Assembly (NCBI RefSeq): GCF_006715085.1
Contig: NZ_VFMM01000001.1
Location: forward strand, 1,054,001-1,118,000
From: Kribbella jejuensis
Lineage (GTDB): Bacteria > Actinomycetota > Actinomycetes > Propionibacteriales > Kribbellaceae
Reading direction: 5' to 3'
Length of the DNA: 64,000 bases
Part shown: one piece after another, positions 29,696-39,682 of the stretch
How the letters are laid out: the number at the start of each line of letters is the position of its first letter
Numbering within the stretch: position 1 is the first letter of the stretch
Program-made: the position numbers and the translations under genes
Notes under the pieces: generated by a model
The model's database searches: none
What the model was told of the DNA's origin: nothing
What the model saw: only the letters and a program-made list of their open reading frames with translations

Positions 29696-30678
29696 CTCTG
29701 AGAGGGCGTCTTGGTTTCGTGGACCGGCTCCTGGTGGCCGTGGTCCTCCAGGCTGTCGTAGCCGACGAGGAACTGCGGCCTCCGCTGGCTCGACTGGAAC
29801 AAGCGCGCCACGTACTCACCGAGCAGACCGAGACAGAGCAGCTGGATCGCGCCGATCACGCTGACCGCGAGCACCGTCGACGTCCAACCGGGAATGCTGC
29901 GGCCGGTCAGCTTGATCACCAGCGCGCCGATCACGAACACGCCGGACATCGCGCCACCGAGCAGCCCGAGCCAGGTCGCCAGCCGCAACGGCGCCGCCGA
30001 GAACGCGGTCACGCTGTCGAACGCCAGCCGGATCATCTTCGAGACGCTGTACTTCGTGGTGCCGGCTGCGCGCTCCGCCCGGACGTACCTCACCTCGGTG
30101 CTCGGGAAGCCGAGCCACGGGATCACAAGCCGGAACACCCGGCCGTCGTCGGGCAGCGCGTTCACCGCGTCCACCACCCGGCGCGTCACCAGCCGGAAGT
30201 CGGCCGCGTCGAACGGGATCTCCTTGCCGACCAGGCGGCACATCAACCGGTAGTACAGCCGGGCGCTGGTCCGCTTCGCCCACGAGTCGCTCGAGCGGTC
30301 GGAGCGGACGCCGTACACGACGTCGACGTCCTCTTCTTCGACGGCGCGCAGGAACTCGGCGATCACCTCGGGCGGATCCTGCAGGTCGGCGTCGATCGTG
30401 ACGACGTACCGGCCGCGGGCGCGGCGGAAACCGGCCGACTGCGCGGCCTGGTGACCACTGTTGCGGAGCAGCCTGATGACGCGCAGCTGCGGCCAGTCCT
30501 TCGCGGCGTCGAGCAGCAGCGCGGCGGTCCTGTCCCGGCTGCCGTCGTCGACGACGAGCAGTTCGTACGCGATCCCGAGCCCGTCGAGCAACGGGTGCAT
30601 CCGCTGGAAGAAGATCGGCAGCACCTCTTCCTCGTCGTACATCGGTACGACGACGGAGAGCTCGGGCTTGTCCCGCAT
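29692..30678 (-). CDS. Family 2 glycosyltransferase, polyprenyl-phosphate sugar synthase type
   Basis: The 328-residue protein has a GT-A domain (about 5-230): LSVVVPMYDEEEVL at the N-terminus, VVDDGSRDRT, and the metal-binding TIDADLQDPPE. Two transmembrane segments follow (about 235-255 and 270-292), with a C-terminal cytoplasmic tail. This is the DPM1/GtrB arrangement, in which a nucleotide sugar is used to glycosylate polyprenyl phosphate. The product would feed a membrane GT-C enzyme, and such a candidate is encoded immediately downstream with overlapping start and stop. AAAGGC precedes the ATG. The sugar is unknown. Confidence 0.88.
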   Translation of the reverse strand: MRDKPELSVVVPMYDEEEVLPIFFQRMHPLLDGLGIAYELLVVDDGSRDRTAALLLDAAKDWPQLRVIRLLRNSGHQAAQSAGFRRARGRYVVTIDADLQDPPEVIAEFLRAVEEEDVDVVYGVRSDRSSDSWAKRTSARLYYRLMCRLVGKEIPFDAADFRLVTRRVVDAVNALPDDGRVFRLVIPWLGFPSTEVRYVRAERAAGTTKYSVSKMIRLAFDSVTAFSAAPLRLATWLGLLGGAMSGVFVIGALVIKLTGRSIPGWTSTVLAVSVIGAIQLLCLGLLGEYVARLFQSSQRRPQFLVGYDSLEDHGHQEPVHETKTPSQR

Positions 30679-30721
30679 CGGCTGCCTTTCGGATCAGATC
30701 AGAGGTTGACCTTAGCGTGCC

Positions 30722-32266
30722 CTAGGTCGGCGAGATCGCCACCGCTCCGGTGCGGCGCGGGTCGCCGACCGCCAGCAGGCCGTCGGCCGGATCCCAGAAC
30801 GCGGCCGCGACACCGCCGAAGTACATCGAGTGCGGCGGCATCGGGCGGGTCGGCAACGCGGTCGAACCGGACACCGGCAGGTCGTCCTCGTAGTCGACGA
30901 CGACATCCTCGCGGACGCGGACGTGCAGCCGCGGATGCTCGACGGCCTCGCGGAGGCTGAGCCCGCCGTGCGTGTACAGGGCGTAGACCTGGGCGATCGC
31001 AGTGGGGATCCGGTCCGAACCGGGCGAGCTGATCGCGAGCACGGCGCCGTCGCTGTCGCGTCGGGCGACGCTCGGCGCCATGTTCGAGGTGAGCCGGGTG
31101 CCCGGGGCGAGGCTGTGCGGGCCGCCGTGCAGGAGCTCCTGCTCACCGAGCGCGTTGTTCAGCCAGATGCCGGTGCCCGGGGTGAGTACGCCGGAGCCGT
31201 AGCCCGAGGAGACCGTGATCGCGCACGCGTCGCCCTCGTCGTCGACGACCGACACCGTCGCCGTACTCGGGGAGGTCAGCGCGCGCAGGTCACCGGCCGC
31301 GGCCAGGTCGAGCAGCTTCTGCCCTTCGAGCTTCCGTGCGTCCTCCGCATCGAGCTCTGCGAGCCGGCGGCCCAGTACGGCGTGCTGCACGTCGATCAGG
31401 CGCTCCAGCTCCGACTGCCGCCAGCTCCCGTCGGTCGGTACGCCATCGAGCAGCGCGAGCATCGCCGCCGCCGCGACTCCACCGACCGCGGGCGGCGGGT
31501 TCGTGGCGAGCCGCCAGCCGTTCTGCTTCACGACCAGGGCCGGACGGACGACGGCCTCGTACGCCGCGAGGTCCTCGGCGGTGAGGATGCCGTCGTTCGC
31601 GGCCATGTCCTGGATCAGGAGCTGGGCGAGCTGGCCGGTGTACATGGTCTCGGCGCCGTCGCGGCCGATCAGCTCGAGCGCCTCGGCCAACTCCGGGATC
31701 ACGACCGTACTGCCGGCCTTGATCACCTCGCCGTCCGCGTCGTGTACGACACCGTGGCTGGGTTGGTGCCAGCCGAAGATGATCTCGTGGGTGAAGCCGA
31801 GGTAGTACCCCGAGGTGCGGCTCAGCGGGAAACCGTTGCGGGCGACGTCGATCGCGGGCTGGACGACCTCACGCCACGGCGCCTTCCCGGATCGGCGATG
31901 GGCCAGGTCGAGCGCCTTCATCCCGCCCGGTGTGGCGACCGATCCGTGGCCGACGGTGGTCGTCGTACCGCCGCCGTAGTCGGTGGTGATGTCCCAGACG
32001 CCGCGCCCGAAGCTGTCCGTCGACAGGCCGCGGCCGGGCATCTCCACCCAGCCGTCGATCGTGACCGGCTCACCGCCGGCCACCTGCAGCGTGACGAACC
32101 CACCGGACGCCGGCGACACCACACCGATCTCGTTCACCATCGTGACGAGCGTGGCCGCGATCGCGGCATCCACCGCATTGCCGCCCTCGGCCGCCACCCG
32201 CACACCGGCATCGGCAGCCGCCACATTCGGCGCCGCCACCGCCACCCGCGGATGCCTGCCGCTCAT
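30722..32266 (-). CDS. Gamma-glutamyltransferase family protein
   Basis: The 514-residue Ntn-hydrolase has the N-terminal GGNAVDAAIAATL segment (28-40), GVVSPASGGF and, after the cleavage point, the nucleophile threonine T335 in STATVSVVDDEG. SGYGSGVLTPGTGIWLNNALGE and SSPGSDRIPTAIAQ complete the gamma-glutamyl pocket. The precursor would self-process into large and small subunits. There is no signal peptide, so it is predicted cytoplasmic, unlike classical periplasmic GGT. The substrate (glutathione, mycothiol-related or another gamma-glutamyl compound) is not decided by the sequence. It is the first gene downstream of pheT, 64 nt away. Confidence 0.88.
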   Translation of the reverse strand: MSGRHPRVAVAAPNVAAADAGVRVAAEGGNAVDAAIAATLVTMVNEIGVVSPASGGFVTLQVAGGEPVTIDGWVEMPGRGLSTDSFGRGVWDITTDYGGGTTTTVGHGSVATPGGMKALDLAHRRSGKAPWREVVQPAIDVARNGFPLSRTSGYYLGFTHEIIFGWHQPSHGVVHDADGEVIKAGSTVVIPELAEALELIGRDGAETMYTGQLAQLLIQDMAANDGILTAEDLAAYEAVVRPALVVKQNGWRLATNPPPAVGGVAAAAMLALLDGVPTDGSWRQSELERLIDVQHAVLGRRLAELDAEDARKLEGQKLLDLAAAGDLRALTSPSTATVSVVDDEGDACAITVSSGYGSGVLTPGTGIWLNNALGEQELLHGGPHSLAPGTRLTSNMAPSVARRDSDGAVLAISSPGSDRIPTAIAQVYALYTHGGLSLREAVEHPRLHVRVREDVVVDYEDDLPVSGSTALPTRPMPPHSMYFGGVAAAFWDPADGLLAVGDPRRTGAVAISPT

Positions 32267-32330
32267 CGCAACCGACCCGCCCGGTCGGGGGTGACCGGGG
32301 GACTCGTGCGGGCGCCCGTGGGCATGGTGG

Positions 32331-34907
32331 TCAGCCGACCCGTTGGACGGCGTTGAAGCGGTCGACCGTCACCTGGACCGCGGCCTGGCGGGCATCGGCG
32401 ACCTCGTTCTCCTTCAGCGTGCGGTCCGGGGCCCGGAATCGCAGCGCGAACGCCAGCGACTTCTTGCCCTCGCCGATCTGCTCGCCCGTGTACACGTCGA
32501 ACAGCCGCACCGACTCCAGCAGCTCGCCCGCACCTTCGGCCAGCGCATCCTGTACGTCGGCCGCCGGGACGTCCGCCGCCACGATCAGCGCGACATCCTC
32601 CTTCGCGACCGGGTACGACGAGAACGGGTGCGCGGTGATCGACTCCGGGCCCGCCGCGATCAGCGCGTCCAGGTCCAGCTCGAGCGCACTCGACCGGGCC
32701 GGCAACCCGAACGCCTGGCACACCTTCGGGTGCAGTTCGCCCGCGTGACCGACGACCGTGCCGTCTTCGAGCGAGAACTCCGCACACCGGCCCGGGTGCC
32801 ACGGCGCGAGCTCCGCGTTCTTCACCACCGGCTCGACGCCGACCGCGGACGCGATCAGCCGAGCGATCTGCACCGCGTCGGCCCAGCCGGCCGGACGGCC
32901 CTTGCCCCACCAGCCGGTCGGCGTCAGCGAACCGGTCAGCACCGCGCCGACGTGGAGCGGCTGGTCCGGGAGGGCGTCGTACAGCGCCTGGATCTCGTCG
33001 TCGCTCGGGCGATGCGCCACCGACGGCAGCGGCGCGGGCTTCGTCTCGGCCTTGGGCAGGAAGACCAGGCCGGTCTGGAAGATCGCCAGGTCCGTGGCGC
33101 CGCGGCCGACGTTCCGCTCGGCGGTCCGGAGCAGGGTCGCGAGCAGGGTCGTCTGCATCGACGGCTCTTCGTCGGACAGCGGGTTGACCAGCTTGACCGT
33201 CGTACGCCGGGAATCGTCGGCCGGAATAGCCATCGCGTCGAAGTCGGCGTCACCCGTGAACGGATAGGACACCACCTCGGTCAGCCCGGCACCGACCAGC
33301 GCGGTCGCCACCCGACGCCGCCGCCGCTGCGACACCGTGAGCCCCTGCCCACCCGGCGCCGCCGGCAACACCGAAGGCACGTTGTCGTACCCGAACAGCC
33401 GAATGACTTCCTCGGCAAAGTCGTTCGGATCCCGCAAATCCGGCCGCCAGGACGGCGGGGTCACCGCCAACAGATCATCACCAACCAGCCTGGACGATCC
33501 AAGGGTGGTGGTACCGACGGTCTCGAGCGCGGGGGCGTGTGCACCCGCCGCCAACGGAGCGGCGACCGCGTCAGCCGCGGCAGCCTCGACCGTACAGCCG
33601 ACGGACTGCAGGTGCTTCAGAGTCTCGTCCAAGGTGATGACCGCGCCGGCGACTCGGGCTGCGTGGTCGGCGCGGAGGTTGACCGGGGACGGGGCCGGGT
33701 GTGTGTCGACGACGGTCTCGTCCGGGAGGATCGTGCCGCCGGCGTGTTCGGCGAGCAGGTCCGCGACGCGCTGGGCGGCGTACCGCGGGAGGGCCGGGTC
33801 GACCTCGCGTTCGAAGCGCCGCGATGCCTCCGACGACAACTTGTGCCGGCGCGACGCGCGCGCGATCACGATCGGGTCGAAGTGCGCGGCCTCGATCACG
33901 ACATCGGTGGTCGCATCGGAGATCTCGGTCGACGCACCACCCATCACGCCCGCGATACCGATCGGCCCGGAGTCGTCGGTGATCAGCAGGTCCTCGGCGT
34001 CCAGCTCGCGGGTCTGGTCGTCGAGCGTCATCAGCTTCTCGCCGGCGTTCGCCCGCCGGACGACGATCCCGCCGGACAGCCGCGCCTCGTCGTAGGTGTG
34101 GATCGGCTGCCCGAGCTCGAGCATCACGTAGTTCGCGACGTCGACCCCGATCGAGATCGGCCGCATCCCGGACGCGAGCAGCCGCTTCTGCATCCACCGC
34201 GGCGACAACGCCTGCGGGTCGATCCCGGTCACCGTCCGCGTCACGAACACGCTGCACGCGCCAGCATCGTCGACGCGCACCGGATACCCATTCGCACCCG
34301 AACCGTTCAACGCGAGCTCGGCCGGATCCTTGAGCGGTACGCCGTACGCCGTCGCCGCCTCGCGCGCGACGCCGCGGATCGACAGGCAGTACCCGCGGTC
34401 GGGCGTCACCGCGATGTCCAGCACGTCGTCCCGCAGCGAGAGCAGCTCGATCGCGTCGTCACCCGGCTTCGCCTCGCCGGGCTCGAGCACCACGATCCCG
34501 TGCGTGCCGTCGTCGCCGAGGCCGAGCTCCGTGCTCGAGCAGATCATGCCGTTCGACACGTGCCCGTACGTCTTCCGCGCGGCGATCGCGAACCCGCCGG
34601 GCAGCACCGCACCCGGCAGCACGACGACCACGAGATCTCCGACCTCGAAGTTGTGGGCGCCACAAACCACCCACTGCGGCTCGTCCTTGCCGATGTCGAG
34701 CGAACACCAGCGGATCGTCTTGCCGTTCTTCTGCGGCTCGTTCTCGTACGTCAGCACCTTGCCGACCACGAGCGGCCCGGTCAGGTCGGACTCCTCGACG
34801 GTCTCCACCTCGAGGCCGGCCCGGATCAGCTGCTCCGCGACCTGGCGGCCGGTGACGTCAGCCGGGAGGTCGACGTACTCACGAAGCCATGACAGTGGGA
34901 CCCGCAT
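32331..34907 (-). CDS. pheT: Phenylalanyl-tRNA synthetase beta subunit
   Basis: The 858-residue beta chain pairs with PheS to charge tRNA-Phe. Domains in order are: an N-terminal OB-fold tRNA-binding module (about 40-155, [13 protein letters not shown]), the B3/B4 editing domain (about 210-385), the B5 domain (about 405-515), the catalytic-like core, and the C-terminal FDX-ACB anticodon-binding domain (about 765-858, with [15 protein letters not shown] and [14 protein letters not shown]). The ATG overlaps the pheS stop by one base (TGATG), so the two subunits are translationally coupled. Confidence 0.97.
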   Translation of the reverse strand: MRVPLSWLREYVDLPADVTGRQVAEQLIRAGLEVETVEESDLTGPLVVGKVLTYENEPQKNGKTIRWCSLDIGKDEPQWVVCGAHNFEVGDLVVVVLPGAVLPGGFAIAARKTYGHVSNGMICSSTELGLGDDGTHGIVVLEPGEAKPGDDAIELLSLRDDVLDIAVTPDRGYCLSIRGVAREAATAYGVPLKDPAELALNGSGANGYPVRVDDAGACSVFVTRTVTGIDPQALSPRWMQKRLLASGMRPISIGVDVANYVMLELGQPIHTYDEARLSGGIVVRRANAGEKLMTLDDQTRELDAEDLLITDDSGPIGIAGVMGGASTEISDATTDVVIEAAHFDPIVIARASRRHKLSSEASRRFEREVDPALPRYAAQRVADLLAEHAGGTILPDETVVDTHPAPSPVNLRADHAARVAGAVITLDETLKHLQSVGCTVEAAAADAVAAPLAAGAHAPALETVGTTTLGSSRLVGDDLLAVTPPSWRPDLRDPNDFAEEVIRLFGYDNVPSVLPAAPGGQGLTVSQRRRRRVATALVGAGLTEVVSYPFTGDADFDAMAIPADDSRRTTVKLVNPLSDEEPSMQTTLLATLLRTAERNVGRGATDLAIFQTGLVFLPKAETKPAPLPSVAHRPSDDEIQALYDALPDQPLHVGAVLTGSLTPTGWWGKGRPAGWADAVQIARLIASAVGVEPVVKNAELAPWHPGRCAEFSLEDGTVVGHAGELHPKVCQAFGLPARSSALELDLDALIAAGPESITAHPFSSYPVAKEDVALIVAADVPAADVQDALAEGAGELLESVRLFDVYTGEQIGEGKKSLAFALRFRAPDRTLKENEVADARQAAVQVTVDRFNAVQRVG

Positions 34908-36016
34908 CAGATCTCCATCCCGAACTGGCGGCTGAACCGCACGTCACCCTCGACCATGTCCCGCATGTCCTCGACGCCGTTGCGGAACATCAGCGTCCGC
35001 TCCAGGCCCATGCCGAAGGCGAAGCCCGAGTACCGCTCGGTGTCGATGCCGTTGGCCTGCAGCACCCGCGGGTTCACCACGCCGCAGCCGCCCCACTCGA
35101 TCCAGCCCTCGCTGCCACAGGTACGGCACGGGCGGTCCGGGTTGCCGACGGACGCGCCGCGGCAGACGAAGCACTTCAGGTCGACCTCGGCCGACGGCTC
35201 GGTGAACGGGAAGAAGTTCGGCCGGAGCCGCGCCTCCAGGCCCTCGCCGAACATCGACACGACGAAGTGGTCCAGGGTGCCCTTGAGGTGGGCGAGCGTG
35301 ATGCCTTCGTCCACCACGAGGCCCTCGACCTGGTAGAAGACCGGCGTGTGCGTCGCGTCCAGCTCGTCGGTGCGGAACACCCGGCCCGGGCAGATCACGT
35401 AGATCGGCGGCTTGCGGCTCAGCATCGACCGCGACTGCACCGGCGACGTGTGCGTCCGCAGCACCTTGCCGGAGCCGGCCGGCTCGACGAAGAAGGTGTC
35501 CTGCATCTGCCGCGCCGGGTGGTCGGGCTGGAAGTTCAGCGCGTCGAAGTTGAGCCACTCGGCCTCGACCTCGGGACCCTCGGCGACATCCCAGCCGAGC
35601 GCAGTGAACACGTCCGCGACCTGTTCGGAGATCAGCGACAGCGGGTGCCGCGCGCCCAGCTCGGGGGTGTGCCACGGCAGCGTCACGTCGACACGCTCGG
35701 TGGCGAGCATCTGCTCCTCGTGCTCGGCCTCGAGCACCGCGAGCCGGGCCGCGAACGCCTCGTTGATCGCCTTCCGGGCGGCGCCGATCCGCTGACCGGC
35801 CTCCTTGCGGGCCTGCGGCGGCAGCGCGCCGATCTCCCGGTTGGCCAGCACGATCGGCGACTTGTCGCCCAGATGCGCCGACTTCGCCTCCTGCAGGGCA
35901 GCCAGATCGGCCGCCCCGGTAAACGCCGTCAAGGCCTCGTCACGGGTCCGCTCCACCTCTTCGGCATGCAGCGGCGTCACTTCGACCGGGTCGTAATCAG
36001 TGTTGGGACCGGACAT
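34907..36016 (-). CDS. pheS: Phenylalanyl-tRNA synthetase alpha subunit
   Basis: The 369-residue catalytic chain has an N-terminal helical coiled-coil (about 20-110). Its class II core carries motif 2 ([19 protein letters not shown]) and motif 3 ([10 protein letters not shown]). A CxxC / CxxC insertion (CFVCRG...CRTCGSEGW) is typical of bacterial PheS. ATG 36014-36016 is the first in frame. About 90 nt separate it from the small membrane-protein gene upstream. I see no phenylalanine-rich leader peptide or T-box. Confidence 0.97.
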   Translation of the reverse strand: MSGPNTDYDPVEVTPLHAEEVERTRDEALTAFTGAADLAALQEAKSAHLGDKSPIVLANREIGALPPQARKEAGQRIGAARKAINEAFAARLAVLEAEHEEQMLATERVDVTLPWHTPELGARHPLSLISEQVADVFTALGWDVAEGPEVEAEWLNFDALNFQPDHPARQMQDTFFVEPAGSGKVLRTHTSPVQSRSMLSRKPPIYVICPGRVFRTDELDATHTPVFYQVEGLVVDEGITLAHLKGTLDHFVVSMFGEGLEARLRPNFFPFTEPSAEVDLKCFVCRGASVGNPDRPCRTCGSEGWIEWGGCGVVNPRVLQANGIDTERYSGFAFGMGLERTLMFRNGVEDMRDMVEGDVRFSRQFGMEI

Positions 36017-36106
36017 GGCTCGCTCTCGGGTTGGTACGTCTGCGGATTGCAGTCTAGAAACCCCAACCCCAAGACCGTGAATCGGCCGTCCACAACCCCG
36101 CGCGGA

Positions 36107-36451
36107 TCACCCCAGTTTGTGCCGGGCGCGGATCGTTCCGATCAGGAGGCCGAGGGCCGCGAGGAAGGCTCCCATGCCGATCGGGAGGTAGAAGTACGGG
36201 TACTTCGTGGCCAAGCCCGGGTCGTTCCACGGCTCGTGGCCGGGCGGTGGCTCCACGAGGATGAGGCACACTGCCCCGGTCAGGTCGTATCCGGCCGCGA
36301 GAACCAGGGTGAGTATGGCGAGGCCGCGTGACCATGCGAGCACGCGGCGCTTGCCACGGGAGCGGCCGTTGAGCATGGTGCCCAGGCCGAACGGCAGGAG
36401 AATCAGCATCGACATCAGGACCAAGTTGGCGAGTTGCTGATGGTCAGGCAC
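36107..36451 (-). CDS. Small membrane protein, unknown function
   Basis: The 114-residue protein has about three transmembrane segments (about 8-26, 42-66 and 88-106), with an Arg/Lys-rich loop GRSRGKRRVL between the first two. I do not recognise a family. The start is GTG 36451, the only plausible one. It sits between the efflux gene and pheS on the same strand and may be read from the efflux promoter, 15 nt after that gene ends. The 3' end of the ORF is close to the pheS upstream region. Confidence 0.65.
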   Translation of the reverse strand: MPDHQQLANLVLMSMLILLPFGLGTMLNGRSRGKRRVLAWSRGLAILTLVLAAGYDLTGAVCLILVEPPPGHEPWNDPGLATKYPYFYLPIGMGAFLAALGLLIGTIRARHKLG

Positions 36452-36465
36452 AACTCGGCATCCTG

Positions 36466-37983
36466 TCAGTGCACCGGGTCGTCCACGGTCGCGGTGTCCT
36501 GGACCTTGGCCTGACCCTTCGGGAGGACTGCGAGGGCGACGACGGCACCAGCGAGCGCGCCCGCGGCGCCGACCGTCATCGCGATCGACATGGCGTCGAC
36601 GAAGGCGTGCTTTGCGGCGAGGAAGAAGTCCGGGCCCAGGGCGAGGGTGTCGGCGATCGACTTACGCGCCGCCTCGGGGACCGAGTCCGGAAGGGCCGAC
36701 GAGTACGCCGCCGCCAACACACTGCCCAGTACGGCGACCGACAGCGCGGCGCCCGTCTGCTGGACGGTGTCGTTCATCGCGGAGCCGACGCCACGGTGGT
36801 CCGGCGGCACGGCCTGCATCAGCAAGGTGTACGCGGCCGGACCGGCCAGGCCGCCGCCGACGCCCATCACGAGCAGGCCGACGATCAGCAGTCCGTACCC
36901 GCTGGTGTCCGACACCTGCGTCAGGATCGCGAAGCTGCCCGCGATGATCAGCAGCCCGAGGGAAATCAGTGTCCGGTCGGCGATCTTCTTTCCGAGCGTC
37001 GCGCCCAGACCGTTGAACAGCGCTGCCGACAACGCGTACGGGATCAGCGCCAGCCCGGCCTTCAACGGCGTGTACCCGAGCGCGAACTGCAGGTACTGCG
37101 TCAGCGCCAGCAGCAGGCCACCCGCGGTGAACGACAGCAGCACGATCGAGAAACTCGTACCGCTGAACCGCCGGTCCTTGAACAACGCGAGCGGCACCAT
37201 CGGATGCTCACTCCGCTTCTCCCACAGCGCGAACGCCGTCAGCGCGACCACGCCGACCGCCAGCCCGCCGAGCACCCGGGCCGATCCCCAGCCGTGCAGC
37301 GGGATCGAGACGATCGCCCACACGATCGACGCCATCCCGACCATCGTCAGCACCGCACCCACCGGGTCGACGTCGCGCGCCGGGCCCTTCGACTCCGGGA
37401 TCAGCGCGAGCGTGCCGATGATCGCGAGCACCGCGATCGGCACGTTCAGCAGGAAGATCGAACCCCACCAGAAGTGGTTCAGCAGGACGCCGCCGACCGT
37501 CGGGCCGGCCACCACGCCGACCATCGCGACCATCGACCAGCCGGCCATCGCCTTGCGCTGCTCCTCCGGCGGGAACACCGTGAACAGCAGCGACAGCGTG
37601 CTCGGCATCAGCAGCGAGCCACCGACGCCCATCAGCCCGCGGCAGGCGATGAGTTGCCACGGGTTCTCGGCGAGGGTGGCGAGCAGCGAGGCGGCGCCGA
37701 AGATCACCAGGCCGAACAGCAGCATCTTCCGTCGCCCGTACCGGTCGGACAGGCTTCCGGCGGTCAGCAAGAGCCCGGCGAACGCCAGGATGTAGGCGTC
37801 GATCACCCACTGGATATCGGCAGGAGTCGCGTCCAGGTCGCGCATCAGCGACGGGATGGCCAGGTTCAGCACGGTGTTGTCGACGACCAGAACCAGCAGG
37901 CTCAGGCACAGGATCAGCAGGATCCACCAGCGCCGGGGGTGCCCGGTCGCGGTTTCCGAAGACTCGAACGGTGTACTAGTCAC
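36466..37983 (-). CDS. DHA2-family MFS multidrug efflux transporter (EmrB/QacA type)
   Basis: The 505-residue integral membrane protein probably has 14 transmembrane helices. It carries MFS motif A (GSLSDRYGRRKML) in the first cytoplasmic loop, the antiporter motif C region (MVAMVGVVAGPTVGGVLL) and the DHA2 N-terminal helix with VVDNTVLNLAIPSL. It would export drugs using the proton gradient. The frame stays open far upstream, but homology begins at GTG 37983. That start lies inside a nested palindrome shared with the divergent TetR gene 38039-38743, so this regulator almost certainly represses the transporter. Confidence 0.92.
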   Translation of the reverse strand: MTSTPFESSETATGHPRRWWILLILCLSLLVLVVDNTVLNLAIPSLMRDLDATPADIQWVIDAYILAFAGLLLTAGSLSDRYGRRKMLLFGLVIFGAASLLATLAENPWQLIACRGLMGVGGSLLMPSTLSLLFTVFPPEEQRKAMAGWSMVAMVGVVAGPTVGGVLLNHFWWGSIFLLNVPIAVLAIIGTLALIPESKGPARDVDPVGAVLTMVGMASIVWAIVSIPLHGWGSARVLGGLAVGVVALTAFALWEKRSEHPMVPLALFKDRRFSGTSFSIVLLSFTAGGLLLALTQYLQFALGYTPLKAGLALIPYALSAALFNGLGATLGKKIADRTLISLGLLIIAGSFAILTQVSDTSGYGLLIVGLLVMGVGGGLAGPAAYTLLMQAVPPDHRGVGSAMNDTVQQTGAALSVAVLGSVLAAAYSSALPDSVPEAARKSIADTLALGPDFFLAAKHAFVDAMSIAMTVGAAGALAGAVVALAVLPKGQAKVQDTATVDDPVH

Positions 37984-38020
37984 TCGCACACTGTACGACG
38001 AACTCGTACGCCGTGCGAGT
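37982..38020. promoter_or_regulatory. Nested palindromic operator between efflux and TetR genes
   Basis: Two perfect inverted repeats share one centre at 38001. The inner is GTACGA / TCGTAC (37993-37998 and 38004-38009); the outer is ACTCGCAC / GTGCGAGT (37982-37989 and 38013-38020). The 39-bp site fills most of the 55-nt divergent intergenic region and overlaps the transporter start codon. Size and symmetry suit one or two TetR dimers. Confidence 0.8.
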
Positions 38021-38038
38021 CCTTTGTAGGATGGCGGC

Positions 38039-38743
38039 ATGAAGGACACGATCTGGACCAGGGAACGCAAGGCGTCCCCCGCTCGCGAGACGCTCAGCCG
38101 GGACCAGATCGTGGCCACCGCGATGAAGCTCCTCGACACCGAGGGCCTGACCGGCCTGAGCATGCGCAAGCTGGCCGCGAAGCTCGACTCCGGCGCGACC
38201 AGCCTGTACTGGCACGTCCCGACCAAGGACGACCTGATCGACCTGCTGATCGACGAGGTCTGGGGCGAGATCGACGTACCCGAACCGGAGCTGGCCGGCT
38301 GGCGGAGCGGGGCACTGCTGTTCGGGCACAGCCTGCGGTCCGCCGTACTGCGCCATCCCTGGCTGCCCGAGGTGATGTACACCCGGCCGAGCATCGGGCC
38401 GAAGGCGATGGGACTCGGCGCCCGCGGCATGGTGCTGTTCGGCGCGGCCGGGTTCTCCGACCGCGAGGTCGACCTGGCGATGGGCAGCGTGATGTCGTAC
38501 GTCCTGGGTACGGCCAGCGCCGAGGTCGCCACCCGCGAGATGCGCCGCAAGTCCGGACAGTCCGAGCACGAGTGGGTCGCCGACCTGCTCGAGCAGGCCC
38601 AGTCCGCGGCCGGCGACTACCCCGAGATGCAGGCGTCCGTACGCCGCCGGACCGCGACCGACCTCGACACCGCCCTCACCGAGTCCTTCGTCTACGGCCT
38701 CGACGCGTTGCTCGACGGCCTCCAGACACGCGTCAAGAAGTAA
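38039..38743 (+). CDS. TetR-family transcriptional regulator
   Basis: The 234-residue protein has an N-terminal TetR helix-turn-helix (about 20-70; SRDQIVATAMKLLDTEGLTGLSMRKLAAKLDSG is the typical entry, with TSLYWHVPTKDDL after the recognition helix). A TetR_C-like ligand domain (about 75-225) follows, as in TetR(class)/TetR_C regulators of efflux pumps. It is divergent from the MFS gene with a nested palindrome between. The ATG is preceded by GTAGGATG. Its 3' end overlaps the convergent hypothetical gene by 11 bp. Confidence 0.92.
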   Translation: MKDTIWTRERKASPARETLSRDQIVATAMKLLDTEGLTGLSMRKLAAKLDSGATSLYWHVPTKDDLIDLLIDEVWGEIDVPEPELAGWRSGALLFGHSLRSAVLRHPWLPEVMYTRPSIGPKAMGLGARGMVLFGAAGFSDREVDLAMGSVMSYVLGTASAEVATREMRRKSGQSEHEWVADLLEQAQSAAGDYPEMQASVRRRTATDLDTALTESFVYGLDALLDGLQTRVKK

Positions 38744-39440
38744 GGCCGAACCAGGGCTCCTTCGCGAGCTCCTCGCGCAGCACCTCCCGGTCCCGTTCGT
38801 CAGAGATCGTGTCCATCAGCTCCTGGACCCGCTGAAGCTCGTGGCGGGCCCAATTGGTGTCCCCGGCCGCCGCCAGCGCACGGGCGAGCGCCTCCCGGGC
38901 GAACGGTTCGTCCCAGTCCCCCATCCGCTCCGGGTGCGCCAGGACGAGTTCGAGGCAGCGACGTGCATGGTGCAGGCCGAGCTCGACGCGGCCGATCCGG
39001 AGTGCGACCCGGGCGATCAGGTGCTCGCCGCGGGCGTGGTTCGCCTCGTTCCCGGCCTCCAGCCAGTGCAGGCAGGCGGCGTACGCGCCGTACAGCATCC
39101 GCTCCTGGTCCACGAGCGGGCTGGTCTCGTCGATCTGCTCGAGCAGATCCCAGGTCTCGTTGTTGAGCTCGACCCCGAAGTACCGGTGCAGCTCTCGCCC
39201 TTCGACGAACTCGGTCGCGACCTTCTGCATGAGCTCCGGCCAGCTGGCCAGCCCGTACTCGCGGGCGATCGTCAACTGCGCGTCCCGCAACGTGAAGCCG
39301 GCCGGATCGAAAGCAGGGTGGTAGGCGCGCGCCAGCCCGATCGCATCGGGGCGCCCCTTGACGACGGCCTTACGCAACTCCTTCGCCCGGGCGCGCAACT
39401 GGCTGAGACTCGCCTTCGCAGGCAGCGGTGTAGCAGACAT
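38733..39440 (-). CDS. Uncharacterised protein with ankyrin-associated N-terminus and helical repeats
   Basis: The 235-residue soluble protein begins with LSQLRARAKELRKAVVKGR and then FTLRDAQLTIAREYGLASWPELM (about 50-72). That segment is often found ahead of ankyrin repeats or in small stress proteins in actinobacteria. The rest (about 80-225) is helical with TPR-like pairs (GRVELGLHHARRCLELVLAHPERM, REALARALAAAGDTNWARHELQRVQELM). The function is unknown. ATG 39440 is chosen because the recognisable N-terminal motif starts soon after; the upstream open frame is low-complexity. Confidence 0.7.
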   Translation of the reverse strand: MSATPLPAKASLSQLRARAKELRKAVVKGRPDAIGLARAYHPAFDPAGFTLRDAQLTIAREYGLASWPELMQKVATEFVEGRELHRYFGVELNNETWDLLEQIDETSPLVDQERMLYGAYAACLHWLEAGNEANHARGEHLIARVALRIGRVELGLHHARRCLELVLAHPERMGDWDEPFAREALARALAAAGDTNWARHELQRVQELMDTISDERDREVLREELAKEPWFGLTS

Positions 39441-39682
39441 TCGACAGTCCTCCCAGACAGCCCGCTCCGCTGACCAGGCCGTCCCGAAGGGTCGATCGGC
39501 CGTCATGCAAGGTCCAACAGTCCAGGTGCACTCAGTGCTTGCCGCGAAGAGGAGGCGCCCTGACACGCGCTCCCCCAACGCTGACACGCGCGCCGATGCA
39601 GCGTCAACTTGGGAGCGCACGAGGTCAGCCACGGACGCGCGCGGCTTCGGCCGCACGCACAGCCGGGTCGCCGTCGCCACCG

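Noticed and set aside
36017-36106. Phenylalanine leader-peptide attenuator before pheS
   Set aside because: No short Phe-rich frame and no terminator/antiterminator pair are visible in the 90-nt gap.
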